NCBI RefSeq assembly: GCF_014651695.1
Contig: NZ_BMXJ01000004.1
Location: 1-64,000, forward strand
Source of the DNA: Nocardiopsis terrae
Lineage (GTDB): Bacteria; Actinomycetota; Actinomycetes; Streptosporangiales; Streptosporangiaceae
DNA: 64,000 nt
Direction of reading: 5' to 3'
Within the stretch, counting starts at the first letter, position 1, and the number at the start of each line of letters is the position of its first letter. The position numbers and the translations under genes were made by a program. Below, one piece after another: positions 9,038-16,527 of the stretch. The notes below the pieces were generated by a model, which had not been told where the DNA came from, searched no databases, and saw only the letters and a list, made by a program, of their open reading frames with translations.

Positions 9038-10148
9038 ATACGGCCTCAAGAAACACTTCACGGGAGAAACTGCGACGATCCTGGGCGATCGGATCCAGGC
9101 CTCCCTCCCCCATTTCGACACCCGGGGGTACGCCGCCGAGGTGGACCGCAGGGTCCCGGGCCTGGAGCTCAAGGACCGCGTTCTGATCCTCGCCGAAGGC
9201 CTGCGGTCGCGACTGCCCGAGAGCTACCCGAAAGCGCTTGAGGTCCTGGGAAGCACCCTCGGGGACGAACTCCCCGAGGGGCGCGGGATGTTCACCGCGA
9301 GTTGGTTCCTGATGCCGGTCGCACGTTACGTCGAAGAATACGGGCTCGGGCATCCGCAGGAGTCCCTGGACTTCCTGGAGGCCGTGACCCGTTGCCACAC
9401 CGCGGAATACGCCATTCGCCCGTTCATCACGGAACACCGCGAACTCACCATGGCCCGGATCAGGGAATGGGCACACGACAGCAGCCATAATGTCAGGCGC
9501 CTGGCCAGCGAAGGAACCAGGGCCAGGCTTCCCTGGGCAAGCCAACTGCCGTTCTTCATCGAGGACCCGTCCCCCGTTCTGGAAATCCTTGAGGTGCTTC
9601 GCAGCGACCCCTCGGATTACGTGCGCAAATCCGTGGCCAACAACCTCAACGACATCTCCAAGGACCACAGTGGAACCGCTCTGGCCACCGCGGAGCGCTG
9701 GTCGAGGGAAAGCCCGACACACGAGACCGCCTGGATCGTCAGGCACGCCCTGCGCACCCTCGTCAAGAAGGGGGACCAGGAGGCCCTGGCACTCCTCGGG
9801 ACCACGGGCGGCGAACACATCAGGGTGCACGACCTGAGCGTTCGGCCCGCGGTCATCAGGCTGGGCGACACCCTCACCATCCGCTTCACGGTCGAGAACA
9901 CCGACACGCGCCCGCACCACGTGACCGTGGACTACGTCGTCCACCACGTACGCAAGAACGGACAGCTCATCCCCAAGGTGTTCAAGCTCTCCGAGCTCGG
10001 CCTGGCCCCCGGACAGGCCCAGAGCCTGGAGAAGTCGCACACGGTGAAGGAGGTGCAGACCCGCAGGTACTACCCGGGTGAGCACCCCGTCGACGTCCAG
10101 GTGAACGGACTGGCCATGGCCACCGACAGATTCGAGCTCCTCCTATGA
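9027..10148 (+). CDS. AlkC-type DNA glycosylase (HEAT-like repeats plus C-terminal Ig-like domain), inserted within the PKS genes
   Basis: Predicted 3-methyladenine-type base-excision glycosylase, 373 residues. Start ATG 9027 follows GAGGGAG and overlaps the PKS stop. Residues about 1-250 carry the HEAT-like ALK repeats of the AlkC family, with its diagnostic blocks LELKDRV, SEGTRARLPWA and YVRKSVANNLNDISKDH. Residues about 270-373 form a beta-rich domain (GDTLTIRF, HVTVDYVVHHV, YYPGEHPVDVQVNG) like the Ig-like domain appended to many AlkC proteins. In this family the enzyme removes cationic N3-alkylated bases without base flipping. Glycosylases of the related AlkD branch and of the AlkZ family give self-resistance in several DNA-alkylator clusters, so a self-protection role is inferred here. 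Its stop overlaps the next PKS start (ATGA). The gene occupies exactly the break in a DH domain. Confidence 0.88.
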   Translation: MSSEYGLKKHFTGETATILGDRIQASLPHFDTRGYAAEVDRRVPGLELKDRVLILAEGLRSRLPESYPKALEVLGSTLGDELPEGRGMFTASWFLMPVARYVEEYGLGHPQESLDFLEAVTRCHTAEYAIRPFITEHRELTMARIREWAHDSSHNVRRLASEGTRARLPWASQLPFFIEDPSPVLEILEVLRSDPSDYVRKSVANNLNDISKDHSGTALATAERWSRESPTHETAWIVRHALRTLVKKGDQEALALLGTTGGEHIRVHDLSVRPAVIRLGDTLTIRFTVENTDTRPHHVTVDYVVHHVRKNGQLIPKVFKLSELGLAPGQAQSLEKSHTVKEVQTRRYYPGEHPVDVQVNGLAMATDRFELLL

Positions 10149-13100
10149 CCGTATTCCGCAACCTCGTGCGGCGGGACGAGCCCCTGGCCGCCGACCACCT
10201 GGTCGGCGACAGGGCGGTCCTGCCCGCCTCAGCACAACTCGATTCCCTGGTCACAGCACTGGACGCGGTGCACCCCGGAGGGTCCTGGCGCCTCGAACGC
10301 ACCCATTTCCTGGCCCCGCTGGCCGTGGGCGAGGACGGTGTCGAGGTGGAGACCGCCCTGGAACAGAGCGGCACGTGCACCGTGCGTTCGCGTCCTGTCG
10401 GATCCGGGGCGTGGACCGAGAACTCCCGGGGCACCGCCGTGCGCGAGGTGTTGGCCCCGCCCCCCTACGAAGACCTCGCCACCGTCACCGGGAGCTGCCC
10501 CGACCCCGTCGACCTCGACCTCTTCCGGGAGTGGCAACAGCAGAGCGGTATCACCTACGGCCCCCACTTCCGGGCGGTGCGCTCACTGCTGCGCGGACCG
10601 GACCGCGTCCTCGCCCTCCTGCGCACGGGGGAGGAGCCCCTCAGCCCCCACACAGTCCCGCCCCCGCTGCTGGACGCCGCCTTCCAGTGCCTGGGGTTCC
10701 TGGACGGGGGACGGGCCGGCGCCTGCCTGCCCTGGGCGGTGCACACGTTCTCCGTCCGGCGCCGGATCTCAGGCAGCGTCTGGTGCCTGGCCGAACGCAC
10801 CGGCGGTGACGGAAGCATGGTCAGGGGAAGGTTCAGCCTCTTCAGCCAGCAGGGCGAGATCCTGCTGGAAGCGGAGGGGGTGACGCTCCGGTCCGCGTCC
10901 CCGCCCCCGGAGGGCGCCCCGGACCCGGCCGCACGCATCGCCGCGGACCCGGCACGACTCACGCCGACGGCTCCCGCGGAGACGGTGGGCCACTTCGTCT
11001 GGGACCCGGTGGAGCCCGCCCCGGAGCCGTCCAGCGCGGACGCGGCAGAGGTGGTCCTTCGGCCGGACGCGGAAGCGGCCGGGGAACTGCCCGAGATCAC
11101 GCGCACCGTCGAGGAGCTGGTGTACGTCGCCCCCCGGGGCGTACGCGGGGCCGAAGGCGCGAACGCGCTGATCCGGGGATTCTTCCGGATGGTGGCGACC
11201 GTCACGACGCAACGCCCGACTCCCTCCCTCACCGTGATCACGGACGGCGCACACGAGAGCGAACCCGCGCACACGGCACTGTGGGGGCTCGTACGCAGTC
11301 TGCGCAAGGAGCTGCCCCGGGCACGGTTGCGGCTGGTGGACTTGGGCGGCTCGCCGGAACCGACCTCGGTGCCGCGTTTCGCCGAGCCCGAACTGCGCCT
11401 GATCGACGGAGTCTGGCACCGCCCCAGGCTGGCGACCGCCCCGCCGGCGCCCGTCAAGCCCCCCACGGTGGAGGACAAGCGCTTCCTGGTCACCGGAGGC
11501 ATGGGCGGGATCGGTCTCCACGTGGCCGAACACCTGGTCGACCTGGGCTGCGCACACCTAACCCTGGTCGGCAGGTCGCGGCCGGGACCGGGTGAGCGCT
11601 CCGAGCGCCTGCGCCGCCTCGCCGAACGGTGCGAACTCGTACTGCACACGGGTGACGTCTGCGACCTCGGTCCCCTGCTGGCCGGCTCCGAGCGCTTCCA
11701 CGGCGTCTTCCACTGCGCGGGCGTGCTCCGGGACGGTCTGGCCCGCTCCCTGGAACCGGAACAGGTGGCGGAGGTACTCCACCCCAAGATCGGCGGTGTG
11801 CACACCCTGGCCGACGGCCTCGGGGAACGGGCCCCGGACTTCGTCGCCCTCTTCTCCTCCGTCGCCGCCGTGCACGGCAACCTGGGCCAGACCTCCTACG
11901 CGGCGGCCAACGCCTACATGGACGGGTTCGCCGCCTCCCTGCGGGAGAAGGGGCTGCCCTGGTACGGGCTGGCCTGGGGGCTGTGGGAGGTGGGCATGGG
12001 CGAGGCCGTCGGTGACGGGGCCTCCCTGCGGGGAGTACCGGCCCTGTCGGTGAAGACGGGCCTGGAGATGCTCGACACCGTCCTGGCCCACCCTCCCGGA
12101 AATTACGTGCTGACCCCAGCCGACGCAACCAAGGAGCACGACATGGCCCCCGTGACGACCACCGACGACCTGTGGGCACCACTGCGCGACATCCTGGCCG
12201 AGGCACTCCGACTGGAACGCGTGGAGCCCCAGGACAACCTGCTCGAACTCGGTCTGGACTCCATCACCGCGGTGGAGGTGGGCGCCGCGTTGGGCGCACG
12301 CGGGATCGACATCGACACGGCCGTGCTCTTCGAGCGGCCCGACATCACCGACCTCCTCGCCCACCTGTCCTCACTTCCCGCAGGTACCGCGCCCGCGCGG
12401 CCCGGGGCCCAGACCGCACCGGCAGCCGCCGGCGCCGTCCCCGGGGCGAGCACGTTCAACGCGCCCTGGGACCAGTACAGGAACGGCTCCGCTCCGGCCG
12501 AGCCGTCAGCCGGCTCGCCGGCGGTGCCGCGGACGGCACCCCCGCCCTCCCCTCCCGCAGCGCCCCCGGCGCCCCCGGCGCCCGCCGTGCGCGTACCGGA
12601 GCCGTCAGCACCCGAGCGGTCGGGCCGTCCCTCCCCCGGGCCGGCGGGACCGCACCTGACACCCCGGCGCACGCTTCCCGCGCGCCTGTCCAACCGCGCC
12701 GAGGGCACCTTCCTGGAAAGGCGCATCGACTCCCTCTCCGCCGAGGACCGCGAGATCGTCGCCCGAAACGACTACTTCTACGAGCCCGTGATCGAGGCGG
12801 CCGAGGGCCCGCGTATCCGATTCGACGGGAAGTGGTTCCTCAACCTGGCCTCCTACAGCTACCTCGGACTACTGGGGCACGACTACATCAGCGCGCAGGC
12901 CCAGGCGGCTGTGCGACGCTTCGGGACCGGAGCACACGGCGTACGCCTCCTGGCGGGAACGTACGACCTGCACCGGGAGTTGGAGCTGGCAATCGCGGAC
13001 TTCCTCGGAGCCGAGGACGCCATCGTCTACTCCAGCGGCTACATGGCGAACCAGGCGACCCTCGGAGCGCTGCTCGGCCCGGGGGACGTCGTTCTCGGCG

Positions 13101-13894
13101 ACGTGTACAACCACGCGAGCATCCTGGACGGCTACCGGCTGTCAGGCGCCCAGGTGGTCACCTACGCCCACAACGACCTCGGCGACCTGGAGCGCGTCCT
13201 GCGCCGGACCGAGGGGTCCGGACGCATACTGGTCACCGACGCGGTCTTCAGCATGGACGGCGACATCGCGGACCTCCCCGGAATCCTCGACCTGTGCGAA
13301 CGCCACGACGTTCCGGTGATGGTGGACGAGGCCCACAGCATCGGTGTCCTCGGGGCGACCGGCAGAGGAATCGTCGAACACTTCGGGCTGGATCCGCATC
13401 GCGTCGATATCAAGATGGGCACCCTGTCCAAGACCATCCCGAGCTCCGGCGGCTACGTGGCCGGATCCCGGGACCTGGTCTTCGCGTTGAAGAACAACGC
13501 GCGCGGCTGGATGTTCTCCGCAGCGTCCACACCCGCCCAGATCGCGGCGGCCAGGGCCGCGTTGGAGGTCATCGACGCCGCACCGGGGATGGTCGGCCGC
13601 CTGGGCCGGCTCGCCGACCGGTACCGGGACCGGCTTCACGCACTGGGTTTCGACACGCTCAAGAGCGCCTCGCCGGTCGTCCCCGTCCTCTGCGACTCCG
13701 CGGAACAGGCTCAGGAGATGGCCCGCCTCTGCCAGGCGGACGGCCTGTTCGTGCAACCGATCGTCTACCCGGCCGTGCCCCGAGCCCTGCCCCGCCTGCG
13801 CACGATCGTCAACCTCAGTCACTCCGCCGCCGACCTGGAGGAGGCGGCCTCGGTCCTGGAGAGGGCCGGACGGCGGCTCGGCCTCATCAGGTGA
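10145..13894 (+). CDS. Polyketide synthase DH-KR-ACP with C-terminal alpha-oxoamine synthase (PLP) offloading domain
   Basis: 1249 residues, translationally coupled to the glycosylase gene by ATGA. It begins inside a DH: VFRNL...ADHLVGDRAVLP continues the HPLLG strand left on the upstream PKS, with catalytic His18 and Asp177 (LLDAAF). The usual Gly after the His is Asp. KR spans about 440-660 (GGMGGIG, FSSVAAVHG, Tyr585 in SYAAANAY). ACP has Ser706 in GLDSIT. After a Pro/Ala-rich linker, residues about 845-1249 are a complete alpha-oxoamine synthase (AONS/KBL/ALAS fold-type I) with Asp1061 and His1064 in VDEAHSIG and PLP-Lys1096 in TLSKT. Such domains condense a carrier-bound acyl chain with an amino acid, lose CO2 and release an alpha-aminoketone; RedL of the prodiginine pathway is a precedent. 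The amino acid used cannot be read from sequence. Confidence 0.92.
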   Translation: MTVFRNLVRRDEPLAADHLVGDRAVLPASAQLDSLVTALDAVHPGGSWRLERTHFLAPLAVGEDGVEVETALEQSGTCTVRSRPVGSGAWTENSRGTAVREVLAPPPYEDLATVTGSCPDPVDLDLFREWQQQSGITYGPHFRAVRSLLRGPDRVLALLRTGEEPLSPHTVPPPLLDAAFQCLGFLDGGRAGACLPWAVHTFSVRRRISGSVWCLAERTGGDGSMVRGRFSLFSQQGEILLEAEGVTLRSASPPPEGAPDPAARIAADPARLTPTAPAETVGHFVWDPVEPAPEPSSADAAEVVLRPDAEAAGELPEITRTVEELVYVAPRGVRGAEGANALIRGFFRMVATVTTQRPTPSLTVITDGAHESEPAHTALWGLVRSLRKELPRARLRLVDLGGSPEPTSVPRFAEPELRLIDGVWHRPRLATAPPAPVKPPTVEDKRFLVTGGMGGIGLHVAEHLVDLGCAHLTLVGRSRPGPGERSERLRRLAERCELVLHTGDVCDLGPLLAGSERFHGVFHCAGVLRDGLARSLEPEQVAEVLHPKIGGVHTLADGLGERAPDFVALFSSVAAVHGNLGQTSYAAANAYMDGFAASLREKGLPWYGLAWGLWEVGMGEAVGDGASLRGVPALSVKTGLEMLDTVLAHPPGNYVLTPADATKEHDMAPVTTTDDLWAPLRDILAEALRLERVEPQDNLLELGLDSITAVEVGAALGARGIDIDTAVLFERPDITDLLAHLSSLPAGTAPARPGAQTAPAAAGAVPGASTFNAPWDQYRNGSAPAEPSAGSPAVPRTAPPPSPPAAPPAPPAPAVRVPEPSAPERSGRPSPGPAGPHLTPRRTLPARLSNRAEGTFLERRIDSLSAEDREIVARNDYFYEPVIEAAEGPRIRFDGKWFLNLASYSYLGLLGHDYISAQAQAAVRRFGTGAHGVRLLAGTYDLHRELELAIADFLGAEDAIVYSSGYMANQATLGALLGPGDVVLGDVYNHASILDGYRLSGAQVVTYAHNDLGDLERVLRRTEGSGRILVTDAVFSMDGDIADLPGILDLCERHDVPVMVDEAHSIGVLGATGRGIVEHFGLDPHRVDIKMGTLSKTIPSSGGYVAGSRDLVFALKNNARGWMFSAASTPAQIAAARAALEVIDAAPGMVGRLGRLADRYRDRLHALGFDTLKSASPVVPVLCDSAEQAQEMARLCQADGLFVQPIVYPAVPRALPRLRTIVNLSHSAADLEEAASVLERAGRRLGLIR

Positions 13895-13956
13895 GTCCGC
13901 GGTCCCGACAGCAGAACCCGCGCACCAGTACGAACACCCAGTGGAAAGGAACGGAC

Positions 13957-14259
13957 ATGAGCGAGGTCAACAGCAGCGCGTTCTTCGGTGCGGTACTGAA
14001 GGGGATCGCGTGCACCAGGAACAACGGCCCCGACGGCGAGGACTACGAGCGCGGCGTCATCGAACCCGCCCGGCGCATCCGGGAACTGGAGAAGGAGGCC
14101 TCCGGCCGTGAACTGACCTCCGCCGAGGCCGAGCGCGTGCTCGGCTGGCTGGAGACCGTGCTGGACACCAAGCGCACGCCGGCCGAGGAGCGTGAGCACC
14201 ACATCCGGCACGTGTGCGAGGCAGGCGGTCTCACCGTCGTCGCACGGGTCTCGGTCTGA
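13957..14259 (+). CDS. Small acidic/helical protein of unknown function in the PKS operon
   Basis: 100 residues. The start ATG 13957 follows GGAAAGGA. Predicted largely helical and charged (EPARRIRELEKEA, SAEAERVLGWLETVLD), with two Cys residues; no signal peptide or membrane segment. I recognise no family. It lies between the PKS-oxoamine synthase gene and the HDAC-like gene, one base before the latter's GTG, so it is very likely co-translated and belongs to the pathway. Possibilities include a small accessory or chaperone-like protein for the oxoamine synthase, or a tailoring partner of the amidohydrolase. Confidence 0.75.
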   Translation: MSEVNSSAFFGAVLKGIACTRNNGPDGEDYERGVIEPARRIRELEKEASGRELTSAEAERVLGWLETVLDTKRTPAEEREHHIRHVCEAGGLTVVARVSV

Positions 14260-14260
14260 C

Positions 14261-15358
14261 GTGCCCGGCTTCGCGTGGTACAGCCACGAACTCTGCCACT
14301 GGCACGACCCCGGGCCCGGTTCGGGTTACGTACCGGTGGGCCCGTGGGTCGAGCCGCTGCGGCAGTTCGCCGTCGATCCCGACCTGCGCCGTGCCGAGGG
14401 TCTGGTCAGGGCGTACGGAGTGTTGGACAGGTTCGACTGCCTGACTCCCGAGGCCGCCACGGACGAAGAACTGGAGACCGTCCACAGCGCGGCACACGTG
14501 TCCAGGATCGAGGAGGCCTCAGCCCGGGGCGGCGGCGACGCGGGAGTGTACGCCCATGTGAACTACCACAGTTCGAGGGCGGCCCGGCTGGCAGCCGGGG
14601 CGTGCGCGGCCGCGGTACGCGATGTGGTCGGGGGCGGCCACGACAGGGCCTACTGTCTGGTCCGGCCCCCCGGGCACCACGCGGAGCCGGACCGGGCCAT
14701 GGCCCTGTGCCTGTTCAACAACGTGGCGATCGGGGCCCGTGCCGCCCAGGGGATGGGGCTCTCCCGGGTGATGGTGCTCGACTGGGACGTACACCACGGA
14801 AACGGCGTCCAGAAGGCGTTCGAGGAGGATCCCGATGTTCTGTACGTCTCGATCCACCAGGACGGCCTCTTCCCGCCGAACTCGGGCTCCGTCACGGAGA
14901 CCGGTGTCGGAGCGGGCGAGGGCAGCACCCTGAACATCCCCCTGCCTGCGGGTTCGGGTCATGACGCCTACCTGGCGGCCTTCACCGACGTGGTGGCCCC
15001 GGCCGCACGCAGGTTCCGTCCCGAGCTGATCCTGGTGGCGGCCGGGGTGGACGCGAGCGGGCACGACCCGATGGGACGCATGCTGTGCACGAGCCTGACC
15101 TTCCACACCCTGGTCAGGAAGGTCTGCGACCTCGCCGGGGAGTTGTGCGGCGGACGTTGCGTGTTCGTGCACGAGGGCGGCTACTCAGCCTGGTACCAGC
15201 CCATGCTCGTACTCGGCACGGCGAGCGCCATCGCGGACCTGCCCGCACCGGAGGACCCGTTCCGGCACTCCCTGGACCACCTGCCCGGTCAGCGCGTCCA
15301 AGCCCACCAAAGGCGGGTACTCGACTTCCTGCGCGACCACCATCCCCTGATCCGGTGA
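14261..15358 (+). CDS. HDAC/acetylpolyamine-amidohydrolase superfamily deacetylase
   Basis: Zn-dependent amidohydrolase of the arginase/deacetylase fold, about 365 residues. GTG 14261 is preferred because it follows the upstream stop by one base; an ATG at 14192 would overlap that gene by 68 bp. Visible family signatures: PPGHHA (catalytic His pair), NNVAIGA, DWDVHHGNG (Zn ligands Asp176 and His178), SIHQD, AGVDASGHDP (third ligand Asp264) and HEGGYS. Bacterial members remove acetyl or other acyl groups from amines such as polyamines. Next to an alpha-aminoketone-forming PKS, plausible jobs are removal of an N-acyl protecting group from the product or trimming of an amine precursor. A direct histone-deacetylase role is not implied. 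Confidence 0.88.
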   Translation: MPGFAWYSHELCHWHDPGPGSGYVPVGPWVEPLRQFAVDPDLRRAEGLVRAYGVLDRFDCLTPEAATDEELETVHSAAHVSRIEEASARGGGDAGVYAHVNYHSSRAARLAAGACAAAVRDVVGGGHDRAYCLVRPPGHHAEPDRAMALCLFNNVAIGARAAQGMGLSRVMVLDWDVHHGNGVQKAFEEDPDVLYVSIHQDGLFPPNSGSVTETGVGAGEGSTLNIPLPAGSGHDAYLAAFTDVVAPAARRFRPELILVAAGVDASGHDPMGRMLCTSLTFHTLVRKVCDLAGELCGGRCVFVHEGGYSAWYQPMLVLGTASAIADLPAPEDPFRHSLDHLPGQRVQAHQRRVLDFLRDHHPLIR

Positions 15359-15363
15359 GGACC

Positions 15364-16161
15364 ATGTCGAACTGGCTGACACGCGTGGGCAAGGCCCACC
15401 CCCCGTTCCGAGGACGTCTGATCGCGCTGCCGCACGCAGGGGGATGGCCCTCCGCGTTCACACCTTGGCGTGCTCTGGTACCTGATGACGTGGACCTGCT
15501 CGTCGCCCAACTGCCCGGGCACGGCGCACGCATCTCGGAGGATCCCCTGCGCCGGGTGGAGCCGATGGTCGAAGGCCTGGTGGAGGCGCTGCTGGCTCGT
15601 GACCCCCTTCCTCTCGCGGTGGTCGGACACAGCTTCGGAAGCGTCCTGGGCTACGCGTTGGCCCGGGCCCTGGAGGAGCGGGGCCGACCACCGAGGCTGT
15701 TGGTGGTCTCGGCCCGGCAGCCACCGTGCTTCCCCGACGTCGCCCCCTTCGCGCACCAACGCCCCGAAGAGGAGTTGGTGGAGCACCTGGTGCGTATCGG
15801 CGGCCTGCCCTCGCGTCCGGACAGGCACAAGGTGATGACGGGACCGGTGCTGGACGCGGTGCGGGCCGACCTCGAGGCGATGGAGACCTACAGGCGTCCG
15901 GCCGAGGAAACGGGGGTACCGATCCTGGCGGTGGGCGCGGCCGACGACCCGGTCGTCGTGACGGAGCGGATGCCGCTGTGGAGCCTGGAGACGGCGTCCG
16001 CGTTCCGGTGGGAGCTCTTCGAGGGAGGGCACTTCTTTCTCTACACCCCGCAGGTCGCGTCCAGGGTCATCGCCCACGCCGTGCGCGCCCTGCCCCTCGG
16101 GGGCGGCCAGGCCGGTGAACAAGCTCTCGCCGACACGAACCTTCAGGTCGCCCGTCCCTGA
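15364..16161 (+). CDS. Type II thioesterase (alpha/beta hydrolase)
   Basis: 265-residue external thioesterase. ATG 15364 follows GGTGAGG, with five bases separating it from the deacetylase stop. GHSFGS holds the nucleophile Ser90; a late GGHFF supplies the His; the N-terminal LPHAGGWPSAF block is typical of the RifR/TEII group. These enzymes hydrolyse stalled or mis-primed acyl groups from PKS carrier proteins. Because release is probably done by the oxoamine synthase domain, an editing role fits better than product release. Confidence 0.92.
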   Translation: MSNWLTRVGKAHPPFRGRLIALPHAGGWPSAFTPWRALVPDDVDLLVAQLPGHGARISEDPLRRVEPMVEGLVEALLARDPLPLAVVGHSFGSVLGYALARALEERGRPPRLLVVSARQPPCFPDVAPFAHQRPEEELVEHLVRIGGLPSRPDRHKVMTGPVLDAVRADLEAMETYRRPAEETGVPILAVGAADDPVVVTERMPLWSLETASAFRWELFEGGHFFLYTPQVASRVIAHAVRALPLGGGQAGEQALADTNLQVARP

Positions 16162-16527
16162 CCGGGGCACACCGGTCATACCTTTCCCCGACACCCATTC
16201 TTCAACGAATCTCAATACAGGGTTCGGACACGCACCCCAAAAGGGACAAAGATAATCAAGACTCCGAAGCAAGCACGAAAAACAAGAGGAACAAAGGTCT
16301 TTTTTTAACCACAAAACTAGCGATAGCATGCCCAAACCCCCCTAGGTGAAGGGTTCCCAACCGCACCGACCCCTGACGAAAACGTTCCGAAAACCCCAAA
16401 ACGGGGCGAATCTGCCATGCCACTCCCCCAACCGGATCCGGGGGTGACATCCGCAAAATGTCTTACCCCCGAATGAGGATGGATCGAACCGGGGACAAGC
16501 CCCGGACACGTCAGAGAAGAAGGAAAA
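16162..16527 (+). promoter_or_regulatory. Relatively AT-rich intergenic region with operator-like inverted repeats
   Basis: 366 bp without a credible gene, clearly richer in A/T than its surroundings around 16200-16340, including a run of seven T at about 16300. An imperfect inverted repeat spans 16440-16470 (arms GGGGGTGACAT and ATGTC-TT-ACCCCC around a 7-nt centre). A small hairpin CCGGGG-acaag-CCCCGG is at 16489-16505. The transporter's ribosome site (AGAAGAAGGAAAA) follows. The inverted repeat is a reasonable operator candidate for the exporter gene; no cognate regulator lies in the window. Confidence 0.5.

Noticed and set aside
7883..9172. Long minus-strand frame rich in Gly and Val opposite the AT domain
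   Set aside because: It is the mirror of the skewed CAC/ACC codon tract on the plus strand, where a full AT with catalytic motifs is encoded; it has no ribosome site or family features.
12172..14259. Long plus-strand Arg/Pro-rich frame across the oxoamine synthase domain
   Set aside because: Only its last 100 codons, from the ATG at 13957, look like a gene; the rest is an out-of-frame shadow of the PKS.
16478..16500. Possible tRNA T-loop on the minus strand (GGTTCGATCC)
   Set aside because: The flanking bases do not form a T-stem, and no acceptor, D- or anticodon arm is found nearby.
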